Assembly (NCBI GenBank): GCA_902597095.1 | Contig: CACJWK010000009.1 | Coordinates: forward strand, 1 to 64,000 | Reading direction: 5' to 3' | DNA: 64,000 bases | Origin: an uncultured Pseudohongiella sp. | GTDB taxonomy: Bacteria; Pseudomonadota; Gammaproteobacteria; Pseudomonadales; Pseudohongiellaceae | In this document: one piece after another, positions 41,115-51,167 of the stretch | Position numbering within the stretch: the first letter of the stretch is position 1 | How the letters are laid out: each line of letters starts with the position of its first letter | The notes under the pieces: model-generated | Seen by the model: only the letters and a program-made list of their open reading frames with translations | What the model was told of the DNA's origin: nothing | Databases searched by the model: none | Made by a program: the position numbers and the translations under genes

Positions 41115-41558
41115 ATGCCAAGAGTGGAGATCGGTACCCCCAACCAATTTTTGTTCAGCATGGATAGAGCGGTTGGCATCAGCGATCTGAATTACGCCAA
41201 GCATCTCGACAGTGTCGCGATGCTGCAGATTCTTGAGGAGGCGCGTCTTCAGTTTCTGGCTCATCTTGGATTCTCTGAGGCCAACGTGTTTGGGCTGGGA
41301 CTGGTGGTGGCGGATCAGGCTGTGGATTTCCGGTCCGAATCCTTCGCCGGAGACCGGCTGCTCATTGATGTTGGCGTCAACGACTTTAATCGCTACGGCT
41401 TTGACATTTCCTTTCAGGTAACCAACAGCGCACTCGAAACTGTCGTGTGTCAGGCCAAGACCGGAGTGGTGTTTTTTGACTTTGATCAGCACCAGATTGC
41501 GGAAGTGCCGGCAGCGCTTGTTGATTTACTCAATCGGCGGGAAGAGAAAGTCGCTTGA
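41115..41558 (+). CDS. 4HBT-type thioesterase
   Basis: 147 residues from ATG 41115, with GAGGAG five bases upstream; GTG 41109 is an alternative. Hotdog-fold pattern of the 4-hydroxybenzoyl-CoA thioesterase group: ISDLNYAKHLDSVAMLQILEEAR, where the Asn/His helix start is conserved, then strands FGLGLVVADQAVDFRSE and VVCQAKTGVVFFD. It is expected to hydrolyse an acyl-CoA in the cytosol. It converges on an RDD-family gene, with five bases between the stops. Confidence 0.82.
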   Translation: MPRVEIGTPNQFLFSMDRAVGISDLNYAKHLDSVAMLQILEEARLQFLAHLGFSEANVFGLGLVVADQAVDFRSESFAGDRLLIDVGVNDFNRYGFDISFQVTNSALETVVCQAKTGVVFFDFDQHQIAEVPAALVDLLNRREEKVA

Positions 41559-41563
41559 TCTGC

Positions 41564-42064
41564 TCAGAACGGACGATACGAGCGCGGCACCAGCACCACC
41601 CGGGTGTCTGAGAAACGATCATGCAGTGTGCCCTGCTGCCGATTGATCAGCAGCCAGAAGAACCCGATGCCCAGCAGGAAGAAACTTGGCCAGGCGAGCC
41701 CAAAGCGCAGGGCACTTTGAGGCAGCTTCAGCAGCTGGCCGTCCGGACGCTGAGCCCGCAGTCGCCATGCGATCATCCCCAGAGTCTGCCCACTGCGCCC
41801 CCAGAACCAGGCGTAGAAGCCGAATGACGTCGTCACCATCATGAAAAAGATCACCGCGTCCTGCAGCGGGTCGGTGACGACGCGCCCATCCACAAGCTGG
41901 TTGGTGTCTGTGCCGAACGCAAACTGGATCAGAAAGCCGAGAACCATCCATATGGCAGCGACGAGAAATCCATCGTAAAGCAGAGCGACCAATCGGCGCC
42001 ACAGCCCGGCGACCGGAAAGTCAGCCGGGTTTTCTTGAACCGTGTCGGTCGCTGAATCTTCCAT
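41564..42064 (-). CDS. RDD-family membrane protein
   Basis: 166 residues from ATG 42064 (an upstream TTG is possible). RDD hallmarks: AGLWRRLVALLYDGFLVAAIW (the Arg-Asp positions of the first helix), a second helix VIFFMMVTTSFGFYAWFWG with SGQTLGM, and a third ending FFLLGIGFFWLLINRQQGTLHDRFSDTRVV. Function is unknown for most members; some act in sodium or osmolyte transport. RDD genes commonly neighbour pepA/lptFG in gammaproteobacteria, which fits this position. Confidence 0.87.
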   Translation of the reverse strand: MEDSATDTVQENPADFPVAGLWRRLVALLYDGFLVAAIWMVLGFLIQFAFGTDTNQLVDGRVVTDPLQDAVIFFMMVTTSFGFYAWFWGRSGQTLGMIAWRLRAQRPDGQLLKLPQSALRFGLAWPSFFLLGIGFFWLLINRQQGTLHDRFSDTRVVLVPRSYRPF

Positions 42065-42343
42065 CAAGTGTCATTCCCAATTCGGATAGCCAGGCTGCTG
42101 TGGCAGGGATCTGCATGCATTTGGGCCAGACCCGGAGCAGGCGCGCACAGGCGACTATCGTGGATCTTTGATCCTGTGAGCAGCTTTTCGCTGGCTCGGG
42201 TGAACGGGTTATGCGAATAATTTTGATCGCGGGGCAGTATATAACGAATACCATAGCACTCCAATTGAGTCGCTGTAGCATCAAAATTGTCGAAAAATCA
42301 CAGGCTTGGGCTAAACTGATTACGGTAGCTTGCAAGTTTTTGC

Positions 42344-42398
42344 TAGAATCTCTGCCCGCAGGCATTCTTCAGCGCCTGCATTTCGACTCTGAGTCGAA
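42344..42398 (+). promoter_or_regulatory. Extended -10 promoter and two inverted repeats in the leuA2 leader
   Basis: TGCTAGAAT (42341-42349) is an extended -10 box; no good -35 is seen. Just downstream, GCAGGC/GCCTGC (42358-42379) can form a stem with a 10-base loop near the predicted transcript start, followed by a perfect 17-base palindrome TTCGACTC-T-GAGTCGAA (42382-42398), too tight for a hairpin and therefore operator-like. The leader from 42065 to 42436 contains nothing else recognisable; no leucine-rich leader peptide was seen. Confidence 0.5.
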
Positions 42399-42436
42399 TG
42401 TTAAAAAACTTAATCAACAAAAATCTGGAAAAACCG

Positions 42437-43972
42437 ATGAACAGCACGACCCAGCCACGACACATTCGATTGCTGGATACCACGCTCCGCGATGGCGAGC
42501 AGACCCAGGGCGTTTCATTTTCCGCGAATGAAAAACTGAATATCGCTCGTGCCCTGCTCCAGTCCCTCAGGGTGGATCGCATAGAAGTTGCTTCAGCCAA
42601 CGTATCCGAGGGGGAGAAAGAAGCGGTTGCGCAAATCATTCGATGGGCGGAAAGTGAAGGCTTAGCCGATCGCGTTGAAGTGCTGGGATTTGTCGACTAC
42701 CAGCGCAGTGTGGACTGGATCAGGGACGCCGGCGGTCAGGTCATCAACCTGCTGTGTAAAGGCAGTGAGAAACATTGTCGGGAGCAGCTCGGCAAGACGC
42801 TGGATGGGCATGTTGAAGACATTATCAAAACCGTAGAGTGTGCCGAAGCTTCGGGGATGCGCGTTAATATGTATCTCGAGGACTGGTCCAACGGCTACAA
42901 GAACAGCCGAGACTATGTGTTCGGTCTGGTTCGCGGAGTGCAACATCTGAATATTGGTCACATTCTGCTTCCTGACACCCTGGGTCTGATGTCGCCTACA
43001 GAAGTCAGTGAAGCCCTGAGCGACATGCTCAGCAGGTTCCCCGATAAGCTGTTTGACTTCCATCCGCACAATGACTACGGGCTGGCCACTGCAAACGTCA
43101 TGGCCGCCGTTGAGGTAGGAATCGAGAACATACACTGCACGGTAAATTGCCTTGGCGAGCGTGCCGGTAATGCGTCACTGGCAGAGGTCGCGGTTGCTCT
43201 GAAAGACAAGATGGGGGTACAGCTGTCTGTCGATGAAACTCATATCGCGATGGTGAGTCGGATGGTAGAAAACTTCTCCGGTAAATGGATCGCGGCCAAT
43301 ACGCCCATCGTTGGCGCTGATGTCTTTACCCAGACCGCCGGCATTCATGCGGACGGTGATCTGAAAGGGGACCTGTATAAGAGTACTCTCAGTCCTGAGC
43401 GATTTGCCAGAAAGCACAGTTATGCGCTGGGCAAAATGAGCGGTAAAGCGTCGCTGACGAATAATCTGGATGAACTGGGGATTCAGCTGTCCGATGAAGA
43501 AAAAGCCAAGGTGTTAGAACGGGTGGTACAGCTGGGAGACTCCAAGCAGGTGGTTACCGCAGAAGATCTTCCCTTTATCATCGCTGATGTGATGGAAAGC
43601 AAAGAATACCATCACATCACGCTGCTGAACTGTCATATCAACACCGGATTCAAAGTGGCGAGCACGGCAAGTGTCTGTGTCGACATTGAAGGGAAAGAGC
43701 TGCAGGGCACCGGCTCAGGCAATGGTGGCTTCGATGCGTTCATGGATGCTATTACCAATATTTTGAAGCGCCGCGATTTTGTTATGCCCGCTCTGGTGGA
43801 CTACGAGGTGCATATCCCGCGAGGCGGTCAGACTGACGCGCTGACCGAGTGTATTATCACCTGGCAATCAGGAGAGCGCGACTTCAAGACCCGTGGGGTT
43901 GATTCTAATCAGGTGATGGCAGCGGTGAAGGCCACTCTCAGAATGGTCAATCTGAAACTCCACAGTCTCTGA
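42437..43972 (+). CDS. 2-isopropylmalate synthase family enzyme (LeuA2-like)
   Basis: 511 residues from ATG 42437; an in-frame ATG 42398 lies inside the palindrome. Signature motifs: RLLDTTLRDGEQTQGVSFS, HPHNDYGLATAN (metal-binding His pair) and CTVNCLGERAGNASL. A C-terminal LeuA dimer domain follows (VCVDIEGKELQGTGSGNGGFDA), implying leucine-type feedback control. It condenses acetyl-CoA with 2-oxoisovalerate; citramalate synthesis is an alternative for this subgroup. It converges with leuB, leaving one base between the stop codons, so the two leucine genes are on opposite strands. Confidence 0.9.
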   Translation: MNSTTQPRHIRLLDTTLRDGEQTQGVSFSANEKLNIARALLQSLRVDRIEVASANVSEGEKEAVAQIIRWAESEGLADRVEVLGFVDYQRSVDWIRDAGGQVINLLCKGSEKHCREQLGKTLDGHVEDIIKTVECAEASGMRVNMYLEDWSNGYKNSRDYVFGLVRGVQHLNIGHILLPDTLGLMSPTEVSEALSDMLSRFPDKLFDFHPHNDYGLATANVMAAVEVGIENIHCTVNCLGERAGNASLAEVAVALKDKMGVQLSVDETHIAMVSRMVENFSGKWIAANTPIVGADVFTQTAGIHADGDLKGDLYKSTLSPERFARKHSYALGKMSGKASLTNNLDELGIQLSDEEKAKVLERVVQLGDSKQVVTAEDLPFIIADVMESKEYHHITLLNCHINTGFKVASTASVCVDIEGKELQGTGSGNGGFDAFMDAITNILKRRDFVMPALVDYEVHIPRGGQTDALTECIITWQSGERDFKTRGVDSNQVMAAVKATLRMVNLKLHSL

Positions 43973-43973
43973 G

Positions 43974-45071
43974 TCAGAGCTTGCTGAGTTCCTCGGCGAC
44001 CAGGTCGCCGAACCCGTCTGTACTGATCATCTTGACATCACTTTCCGGCTTCGAAAGGTCGGGGGTGGAGAAACCTTGAGCGAAGACTGACTGCATAGCC
44101 TGCCAGACGTTCCGGGCCTCGCTGTCCATGCCAAAGCTCATTTCAAGCATCATGGCGACCGAGCCTATCATGGAATAGGGGTTGGCGATTTTCTGTCCGG
44201 CAATGTCGGGTGCGGAACCATGGGAAGGCTCATAGTAGGCCTTATTCGGTCCCATGCAGGCCGAAGGCATCAGGCCGAGGGACCCAAGAATGCCGCCCCC
44301 CTGATCGCTCAGGATGTCTCCGAACATGTTTTCCATGACCATCACGTCGAACTGCCCGGGGTTAAGGCAGAGGTAGGTGGCAGCAGCATCCACTAGGATG
44401 TGCCTAATCTGCACATCAGGAAAATCTCTGCCGACTTCCTCCATGACTTCATTCCAAAGCACGCTAGACTTTAGCACATTGCTTTTGTGAATGTTGTGCA
44501 GGACGCCCTGACGTTTCTGGGCGGTTTCAAAGGCCACCCGCGCGATCCGGGCGATCTGATCTTCATCGTATTCTAGACTTTCAGTCACAAAGCGTTTACC
44601 GCTCTCGGTGACTCCGGTTTCCTTGTTGCCAAAATACAGGCCGCCGACAAGTTCACGGATGATGATGAAGTCAATGCCGTCACCAATGACTTCCGCTTTC
44701 AGGGGCGAAAAATGCGCAATATCCTTTGGCAGGTATACCGGGCGGAAGTTCGCGAAAGTGTCGTACCGACGGCGCAGGGGCAGCAGAGCGCCGCGCTCAG
44801 GTTGCATATCAACGGGGATCTTCTTGGAGTCTTCGTGGCTCAGTCCGATCGGGCCTTTCAGTATGGCATCAGCGGAATCGCAAAGGGCTTTGGTTTCGTC
44901 TGGGAACGAGTTGCCATGGCTGAAGTAAGCGGTCGCGCCAAAAGCGCCGCTTTCCAATTTAAAATTTACCTGATTGCGTTCGGCTACTAGATTTAAAATT
45001 TTTACGGCTTCAGCCATGATTTCTGGGCCGATACCGTCGCCGTCAAGCAGGGCGATTTTATGGGTGTTCAT
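43974..45071 (-). CDS. leuB: 3-isopropylmalate dehydrogenase
   Basis: 365 residues from ATG 45071; the frame stays open to 45368, but conserved sequence (KIALLDGDGIGPEIM) begins here. Other hallmarks: ALLPLRRRYDTFANFRPVYLP, VMENMFGDILSDQGGGILGSLGLMPSA (metal-binding Asp residues) and YYEPSHGSAPDIAGQ. It oxidises 3-isopropylmalate with NAD in leucine synthesis. leuC and leuD are not in the window. The 268-base upstream gap (45072-45339) is where base composition drops. Confidence 0.95.
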   Translation of the reverse strand: MNTHKIALLDGDGIGPEIMAEAVKILNLVAERNQVNFKLESGAFGATAYFSHGNSFPDETKALCDSADAILKGPIGLSHEDSKKIPVDMQPERGALLPLRRRYDTFANFRPVYLPKDIAHFSPLKAEVIGDGIDFIIIRELVGGLYFGNKETGVTESGKRFVTESLEYDEDQIARIARVAFETAQKRQGVLHNIHKSNVLKSSVLWNEVMEEVGRDFPDVQIRHILVDAAATYLCLNPGQFDVMVMENMFGDILSDQGGGILGSLGLMPSACMGPNKAYYEPSHGSAPDIAGQKIANPYSMIGSVAMMLEMSFGMDSEARNVWQAMQSVFAQGFSTPDLSKPESDVKMISTDGFGDLVAEELSKL

Positions 45072-45339
45072 GTTGCTGTCCTGTGGCAGTAAGATGCCAT
45101 TATGCGGAAATTTAGGAGGCAGGTAATGTAACATGTGCGTTATAAAGCACAACCCGGAATAATTAGAGCCTAGCCATTTTTGGATCGGCTTTGCGGGAAA
45201 TGGGCTGTTATTGGGGTGGTTTAATCGTGCACAAACTTTATACTGGCGATAGGCTAGTAACACTGGGCTATAACTTAGGATTAAAGTTCGGATCCAGGAC
45301 CCTAGCTCTAAATTAGAATGCTTTTGTGTGGTAATGCTG

Positions 45340-45594
45340 ATGAAACTAATTAGAGGGGGCAAGCGCACGGCTTCTATTAACGAACAGGATTGGAGGTTTG
45401 TTCAGCACGGACTGAATCAGTGTCTCGCTGCAGGTTTTATTACCGAGGCTGAAAGAGGTCGGATTCTGGAGTATCTTGAGGCTAATGAGCGGGTCGACGT
45501 GACTGTCAGTAGTTTGATGACAGGATCGCGATCGGTGACCAGTTTCATTCTCTCATTACTTCAGGCGGCGGATGATAGTAAGCTTCGCGACTAG
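45340..45594 (+). CDS. Small hypothetical protein
   Basis: 84 residues from ATG 45340 (alternatives GTG 45328, ATG 45334; no clear ribosome site). Soluble and mostly helical: INEQDWRFVQHGLNQCLAAGF and ILEYLEANERVDV. No family recognised. The amphipathic helices and an ordinary amino-acid composition argue for a real gene, but nothing proves it. Confidence 0.4.
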   Translation: MKLIRGGKRTASINEQDWRFVQHGLNQCLAAGFITEAERGRILEYLEANERVDVTVSSLMTGSRSVTSFILSLLQAADDSKLRD

Positions 45595-45716
45595 CCCTAG
45601 GTGCACCAAATTTAGATGCATGGAATCTACTGCGGCTGCGTTGCTATGTAAGGTGGTAAAAGTAATTTTCCAATTGTCGTAACCTTACGATATTAATGTG
45701 TAAATTCTCATTGACG

Positions 45717-45956
45717 ATGAAAAACACCAAGCTTAAATGCTACGTAATTTTTGTGATTGCAGGAGTATCGGGGTGTACGGCTGTCTCCGAAGCTCCAGAG
45801 GGATGCCAAATCGTCGATCTAAAAAATGATGCTCCGACGCCATTTGCCAATGTCGAACCTCAAAGTTTTGGTGACCTCGTAAAACTTGCTCGAGAGTATC
45901 CAGAGCGGAAACTGCTCTGGTGCGAAGACGGATATTTTGCTCCATTCGTTGATTAG
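45717..45956 (+). CDS. Small putative lipoprotein
   Basis: 79 residues from ATG 45717 (MKNTKLK), an in-frame ATG 45696 being less likely. Basic start, hydrophobic YVIFVIAGVSG and a Cys form a lipobox; the mature peptide has GCQIVDL and ends LLWCEDGYFAPFVD with two further Cys. It is expected to be lipid-anchored. No family recognised. It precedes another small lipoprotein gene by 73 bases. Confidence 0.5.
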   Translation: MKNTKLKCYVIFVIAGVSGCTAVSEAPEGCQIVDLKNDAPTPFANVEPQSFGDLVKLAREYPERKLLWCEDGYFAPFVD

Positions 45957-46029
45957 CTCATTTTGGTTGCGTGATACCTGATTGCGCGCTTTCCTAATTT
46001 AGAAGATCAATTATGATTTGGAGATCATT

Positions 46030-46374
46030 GTGCTGAAGCTCGCGTCTCTCCTATTGTTCGCCTTTTTACTTTCATCCTGCGTCGTTGTTAGGGCCGCAGA
46101 CTATTCATTTAATGCACCGAACCACGAAGATTTTTTCGTTGTTGATCACTGTTACGTTATCGACGATTGGCCTGGAGATCGGTTGCTGATTACTGACTGT
46201 GGTGGATATCTCAACTTGATGGTTTCTGTCGTTACGTTTGGTCTTGCTAAATCTGAGGAGGCAGTGGCCCGATCATATCGTGATTCAGCACTCGATTATC
46301 TTGCTCAGGGTCAACTATCTTGTGGCCTGCAGCGAACGAAAGACCTTGGGGGTCGAATATTTGAGATTTTCTAA
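46030..46374 (+). CDS. Putative lipoprotein
   Basis: 114 residues from GTG 46030, with GGAG seven bases upstream. The leader KLASLLLFAFLLSSC is a good lipobox ending at a Cys. The mature part carries Cys residues in HCYVIDDW, TDCGGYL and LSCGL, possibly disulfide-paired in the periplasm. No family recognised. A 123-base gap follows, then a - strand VOC gene. Confidence 0.5.
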   Translation: MLKLASLLLFAFLLSSCVVVRAADYSFNAPNHEDFFVVDHCYVIDDWPGDRLLITDCGGYLNLMVSVVTFGLAKSEEAVARSYRDSALDYLAQGQLSCGLQRTKDLGGRIFEIF

Positions 46375-46497
46375 AGTTGTAATGCGCAGAATTGAAGACT
46401 TGACTAGATGATGCTTCGGTGCTGTCCACGACTCTTTATCAAGGGATATACAAGATTCGTTTGTCAAATTTTATGAATCACCCGGCATCGTAGTTTT

Positions 46498-46932
46498 CTA
46501 TTTAGCAAACAGCTGCCCTTCGATGTCTTTGAACGCCTTGAACTCCAAAGCATTCCCCGAAGGATCAAGGAAGAACATAGTCGCTTGTTCTCCTGTCTCG
46601 CCTTTGAATCGGATATATGGGTCTATCACGAAGCCGTCAACGAAGCTTTTCACCTGCTCGGCTAAAGTTACCCAGTCTGTCATTTGTAGAACAACACCAA
46701 AATGTGGAACGGGCACTCCCTGTCCATCAACACCATTGGAAATGTTACTGGTTTTCCCTTCCCGGCCCAGGGCTGGATTTAGATGAGTAACCAGTTGATG
46801 GCCAAACAGATTAAAGTCTATCCATTCTGAGGCGCTCCGCCCTTCAGGAAGTCCAAGTTTTTGCCCGTAAAATTCTCTAGCTTCATCTATGTCTCTAACT
46901 TGTATGGCAAGGTGAAAGGGAGTGAGGCGCAT
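46498..46932 (-). CDS. VOC-family (glyoxalase-like) protein
   Basis: 144 residues from ATG 46932, with GGAG five bases upstream. Two beta-alpha-beta-beta-beta modules: [23 protein letters not shown] (metal-binding His) and [12 protein letters not shown], then [17 protein letters not shown] with the metal-binding Glu. Superfamily members are metal enzymes such as glyoxalases, dioxygenases and resistance proteins; substrate unknown. Cytosolic. Confidence 0.87.
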   Translation of the reverse strand: MRLTPFHLAIQVRDIDEAREFYGQKLGLPEGRSASEWIDFNLFGHQLVTHLNPALGREGKTSNISNGVDGQGVPVPHFGVVLQMTDWVTLAEQVKSFVDGFVIDPYIRFKGETGEQATMFFLDPSGNALEFKAFKDIEGQLFAK

Positions 46933-47059
46933 TTGGTCTCCGTATCTTTGGCGGTTGACTCTAGATTTCCTCAATTTACCACGGGCAGCAATTCTCTTAC
47001 CATTACGGTGTTTGAAATCGAATAATAATTTTTAAATTGAGTGCAGTTACAGGAATAGG

Positions 47060-48036
<977 letters not shown>

Positions 48037-48185
48037 GGATCGATCTCATACAGAGCAAAGATCCAACTGGCTTTTAATGTCAACCAGATATGTCTAAGAG
48101 AGGTTGTCCGCCTAACTTAATCTTAAGCGCCTTTGCGCCGATAGTGGTTTATGATTGTCACTTTTGGTGGCTGATGGAGCGATTT

Positions 48186-48395
48186 ATGTTTGGTAAACGA
48201 TGGCAACCTTGGGAACATAAGGTTTTCTATATTCACGTGGAAGATACTGAAGATATCACTAGTATTGAGAAGGTCCTGAATCGTTGGGGTGAGGAAGGTT
48301 GGGAGTTAATTTCTTTCGGTGAGCCCGAAGTAATTGCAGATTTCAGTGGTGGAGGGAGATGGGTTCTCGCTTCTATGAAGCGGCCGAAGGGGTAG
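48186..48395 (+). CDS. DUF4177-like small protein
   Basis: 69 residues from ATG 48186, with GGAG six bases upstream; the frame is open to 48090 but that part looks non-coding. The pattern PWEHKVFYIHVEDTEDI, then LNRWGEEGWELISFG and a final strand ending in SMKRPKG matches DUF4177, a small cytosolic domain of unknown function. It is followed by the GFA gene 86 bases on. Confidence 0.6.
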   Translation: MFGKRWQPWEHKVFYIHVEDTEDITSIEKVLNRWGEEGWELISFGEPEVIADFSGGGRWVLASMKRPKG

Positions 48396-48481
48396 TACTT
48401 CCCATTTCGGTCTAGACGGTATGCGAAGTGGTTAGCTTTAGTATTGTTTATTTACATTTTAGTTGTGTGGGGGGAATTAAT

Positions 48482-48904
48482 ATGAAAACGGCAACGGGCG
48501 GCTGCCTATGTGGAAACGTAAAATATGAATTGGAAAGAGACGCGGTATTGAATGCGATTCACTGCCACTGCCTTGACTGCCAAAAATCGACCGGTTCAGG
48601 CAAAGCGACGATAGTAGTAATACCCGAAGACAGCCTCACCCTTCAAGGGGCCTTGAAGTATTATTCGGTAGTCGGTACGGACGGAGCAACTATTGAGCGA
48701 GGGTTCTGTGAGAATTGTGGCTCGCCTATTGTTAGTGCAGCAATCGGCCCGGCCGATTGGGAAGGAATCAAGTTCATTAAAGCTGGTAGCCTGGATGACT
48801 CTTCATGGGTAAGCGTCGGTATGAATATCTGGAATTCCACAGCGAGGCACTGGGACGAAGTGAAAGAAGGATTACCCACATTCGAGCAGAATATAAAAGC
48901 CTAG
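48482..48904 (+). CDS. GFA-family (glutathione-dependent formaldehyde-activating-like) zinc protein
   Basis: 140 residues from ATG 48482. Zinc-binding Cys pattern of the GFA/CENP-V domain: GGCLCGNVKYE, HCHCLDCQKSTGS, then FCENCGSPIV. These enzymes are often annotated as formaldehyde-glutathione condensing proteins, but true activity is unproven for most. Cytosolic. It lies among small stress- and detoxification-type genes (VOC, MAPEG, dehydrogenases). Confidence 0.87.
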   Translation: MKTATGGCLCGNVKYELERDAVLNAIHCHCLDCQKSTGSGKATIVVIPEDSLTLQGALKYYSVVGTDGATIERGFCENCGSPIVSAAIGPADWEGIKFIKAGSLDDSSWVSVGMNIWNSTARHWDEVKEGLPTFEQNIKA

Positions 48905-48961
48905 CTTTATTCGCTTCTGGATATGAACTTGCTTAAACTTATTAATAGGATGGTGATTTAA

Positions 48962-49336
48962 ATGATTGAAATAATATTGGGCGCTCTACTGCTTACTTTA
49001 ATTCAGAGTTGGCTCATTCCGATGCTTCTAAATCTGGGAAATTTGAGCTTCCTGCTCTCAAATCGTGATGAAGACTTCCAATTCAGCACAATCACAAAGC
49101 GAGCTCAGCGTGCTTCCGCGAATCTGTATGAAACGCTTCCGATTTTTATCACTTTAATGCTGCTGGGCGTAATTTTAGATGTCGATCTCACGCTATCAGG
49201 TTCAGTATGGATAGTCCTCCGAGTGCTCTTTGTGGTGTGCTATTTAGGCGGTATCAAAATTGTGCGCTCGGGGATTTGGGTGGCATCAGTCGTAACTCTA
49301 ATCATCATGGGTTTTGACATAGCCGCAACTGTATAA
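48962..49336 (+). CDS. MAPEG-family membrane protein
   Basis: 124 residues with four hydrophobic segments. The RAQRASANLYETLPIFI motif is the MAPEG signature, where Arg and Glu/Asn contact glutathione in eukaryotic relatives. Bacterial members are unstudied small inner-membrane proteins. It lies 57 bases downstream of the GFA gene. Whether it binds glutathione is inference. Confidence 0.8.
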   Translation: MIEIILGALLLTLIQSWLIPMLLNLGNLSFLLSNRDEDFQFSTITKRAQRASANLYETLPIFITLMLLGVILDVDLTLSGSVWIVLRVLFVVCYLGGIKIVRSGIWVASVVTLIIMGFDIAATV

Positions 49337-49489
49337 TTGTTTGTTAGTATGTTCTTGAGCATTCTGCGGGATTTTAGATGCCATGGGGCTCAGGTGCTAC
49401 AGTCAGTTAGCAGCGGTCATAAGATGCCGAGGTTGTGGAGAAGTAGCTTAAGACAAAACTCAATAATGAGTTGCATTGTAAAACCACCA

Positions 49490-50299
49490 ATGAATAACAG
49501 AGTCTGTCTAATTCTGCTGACGGGTTTGATTTTCGTTGGCTGTGATTCGAGCCAGCAATCAGAAATCAGAAATATAAGTGCTGACCTTGAGCGTATCCAA
49601 TTGACAGATGTACTTTTGGTTTCTGATCACACACTGCCTCATGATCTCAATATTGATACTGGTGGGGCGAATGGAGAAGAGCGTGTATTCATAGATCCTA
49701 CTTTGGTAAGTCTAAGAGATTAGCTCATACCTAGGGGGCTAAGAACTTACATATTTAATGTTGAAGACATGACGATAAGCGGTGAGATCACCGATAAGGT
49801 CGCCTTTGAGGCTGCATATGCGTTATATGATGAGGTCCTGAAGGCAGCTGTAGCAGCTAAGGCGACCATCGTGGCGATTCACTGTGATGCAGATTCAATT
49901 CTCGCGGAAAACTACGGCATTCATGCCCCTTACGCCAGCGCATAAGAAGACGGTGAGGAATACGGATATGTCGGCGGAATTCAGCTTATCCTTAATGAGC
50001 GCTCGACGAGCGAAGCCACATTAAGGCTAGCCAACCAGATAATCCATCAAGATAAGATACTCGATCAGCTGCACGAAGTTGGATTTCGCATTCGTCCTGA
50101 TTATGACGACAAGGTACGATTCCAGGCGAATCAGACAATGAATATTTCGAGTCATTCTGCCGGAGGTTTTTTCCTGCTGGAGATCGCACCGCAAGATCAA
50201 GCTGTACGTTTGTACGGAACAGCAGACAGTATTGTTATAGCTATTGATGACCCCCTGTCCTCACTGGCTGATACGATTACCATGTTCGGAAGAATTTGA
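49490..50299 (+). pseudogene. Putative lipoprotein gene interrupted by two in-frame stops
   Basis: From ATG 49490 a lipoprotein leader (VCLILLTGLIFVGC) and about 77 residues end at TAG 49721-49723. The same frame then continues with protein-like sequence (VEDMTISGEITDKVAFEAAYALYDEV), meets TAA 49943-49945 and runs on (YGYVGGIQLILNERSTSEATLRLANQII, AGGFFLLEIAP) to TGA 50297-50299. No frameshift is needed. The two stops in one long frame suggest a former gene of about 269 codons. Family not recognised; the bases 49337-49489 before it show no gene. Confidence 0.6.
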
Positions 50300-50381
50300 T
50301 GTGATATTAACTTGTATCCATACGGAAACGAGATGAAGCTACTCTTTCAAATTGCTTTCATTACCTATTTATTTTGATGGT

Positions 50382-51149
50382 CTATCCTGCCGTAAAGCCT
50401 CCATCTGATAGAAAGACTGCGCCATTACAGAAGCTGGATTCATCAGATGCTAAGAACAGTGCAAGATTAGCAATTTCTTGATTCGATCCATAACGACGCA
50501 TGGGTATCGACTCTGTTACAAATTCCCTCACCGAATTTGGGTCGTCAGGATTAAGCTGATCATGAAGTGATTGCATCATCCGATTGTCTATTGGTCCTGG
50601 TGCTAGTGAGTTAAATCTAATTCCCTCGCTTCCAAATTCGAGACAAGCTGTTTTCATCATCCCGATAACAGCGTGCTTGCTAGCTGCATATGGGCAGAGT
50701 CCATTGAATCCGACAACACCTGCACCAGAAGAGGTGGCTACGAAAGAGCCTCCGCCGCGTTTCTGCATTAGCGGAACAGCATATTTCATGAGCATCCAAA
50801 CACCCGTCACATTTACATGGAGGATTTCGTTAAATTCTTCAGGTGAGTATTCAGTCAAAGGTTTAATAGTTCCCTCAGTGCCTCCATTTGCAAAGACGGC
50901 ATCTAAGGTGCCAAACTGATCATAAGCTTTTGCGATAGCCTCTTTTACTGCAGCTTCGTCCTTTGACTCGGCTTGAGCAATAAGTATTTTCTCGGCTGAA
51001 TCAAATTCGTTTTTCAAGTCCGCGAGCTTTTCGGGGTCCCGGCCAATCAAGCATAAATTGGCTCCATGCTCATGAAAGAGCTTTGATGTAGCCTTGCCTA
51101 TTGCCCCTGTTGCACCAGTGATGACACATGTTTTGTTCCTCAGTCTCAT
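50382..51149 (-). CDS. Short-chain dehydrogenase/reductase
   Basis: 255 residues, with AGGGGA six bases before the ATG. SDR motifs: TGATGAIGKATS, NGG in place of the usual NNAG (FANGGTEG), catalytic Ser in VATSSGAG, and YAASKHA for Tyr/Lys. The C-terminus ends VFLSDGGFTAG. It is an NAD(P)-dependent cytosolic oxidoreductase. It follows the HxlR regulator by 18 bases on the same strand, so both are probably one operon; a related MDR gene is divergent. Confidence 0.9.
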   Translation of the reverse strand: MRLRNKTCVITGATGAIGKATSKLFHEHGANLCLIGRDPEKLADLKNEFDSAEKILIAQAESKDEAAVKEAIAKAYDQFGTLDAVFANGGTEGTIKPLTEYSPEEFNEILHVNVTGVWMLMKYAVPLMQKRGGGSFVATSSGAGVVGFNGLCPYAASKHAVIGMMKTACLEFGSEGIRFNSLAPGPIDNRMMQSLHDQLNPDDPNSVREFVTESIPMRRYGSNQEIANLALFLASDESSFCNGAVFLSDGGFTAG

Positions 51150-51167
51150 GGTATTTCCCCTGCTTGC

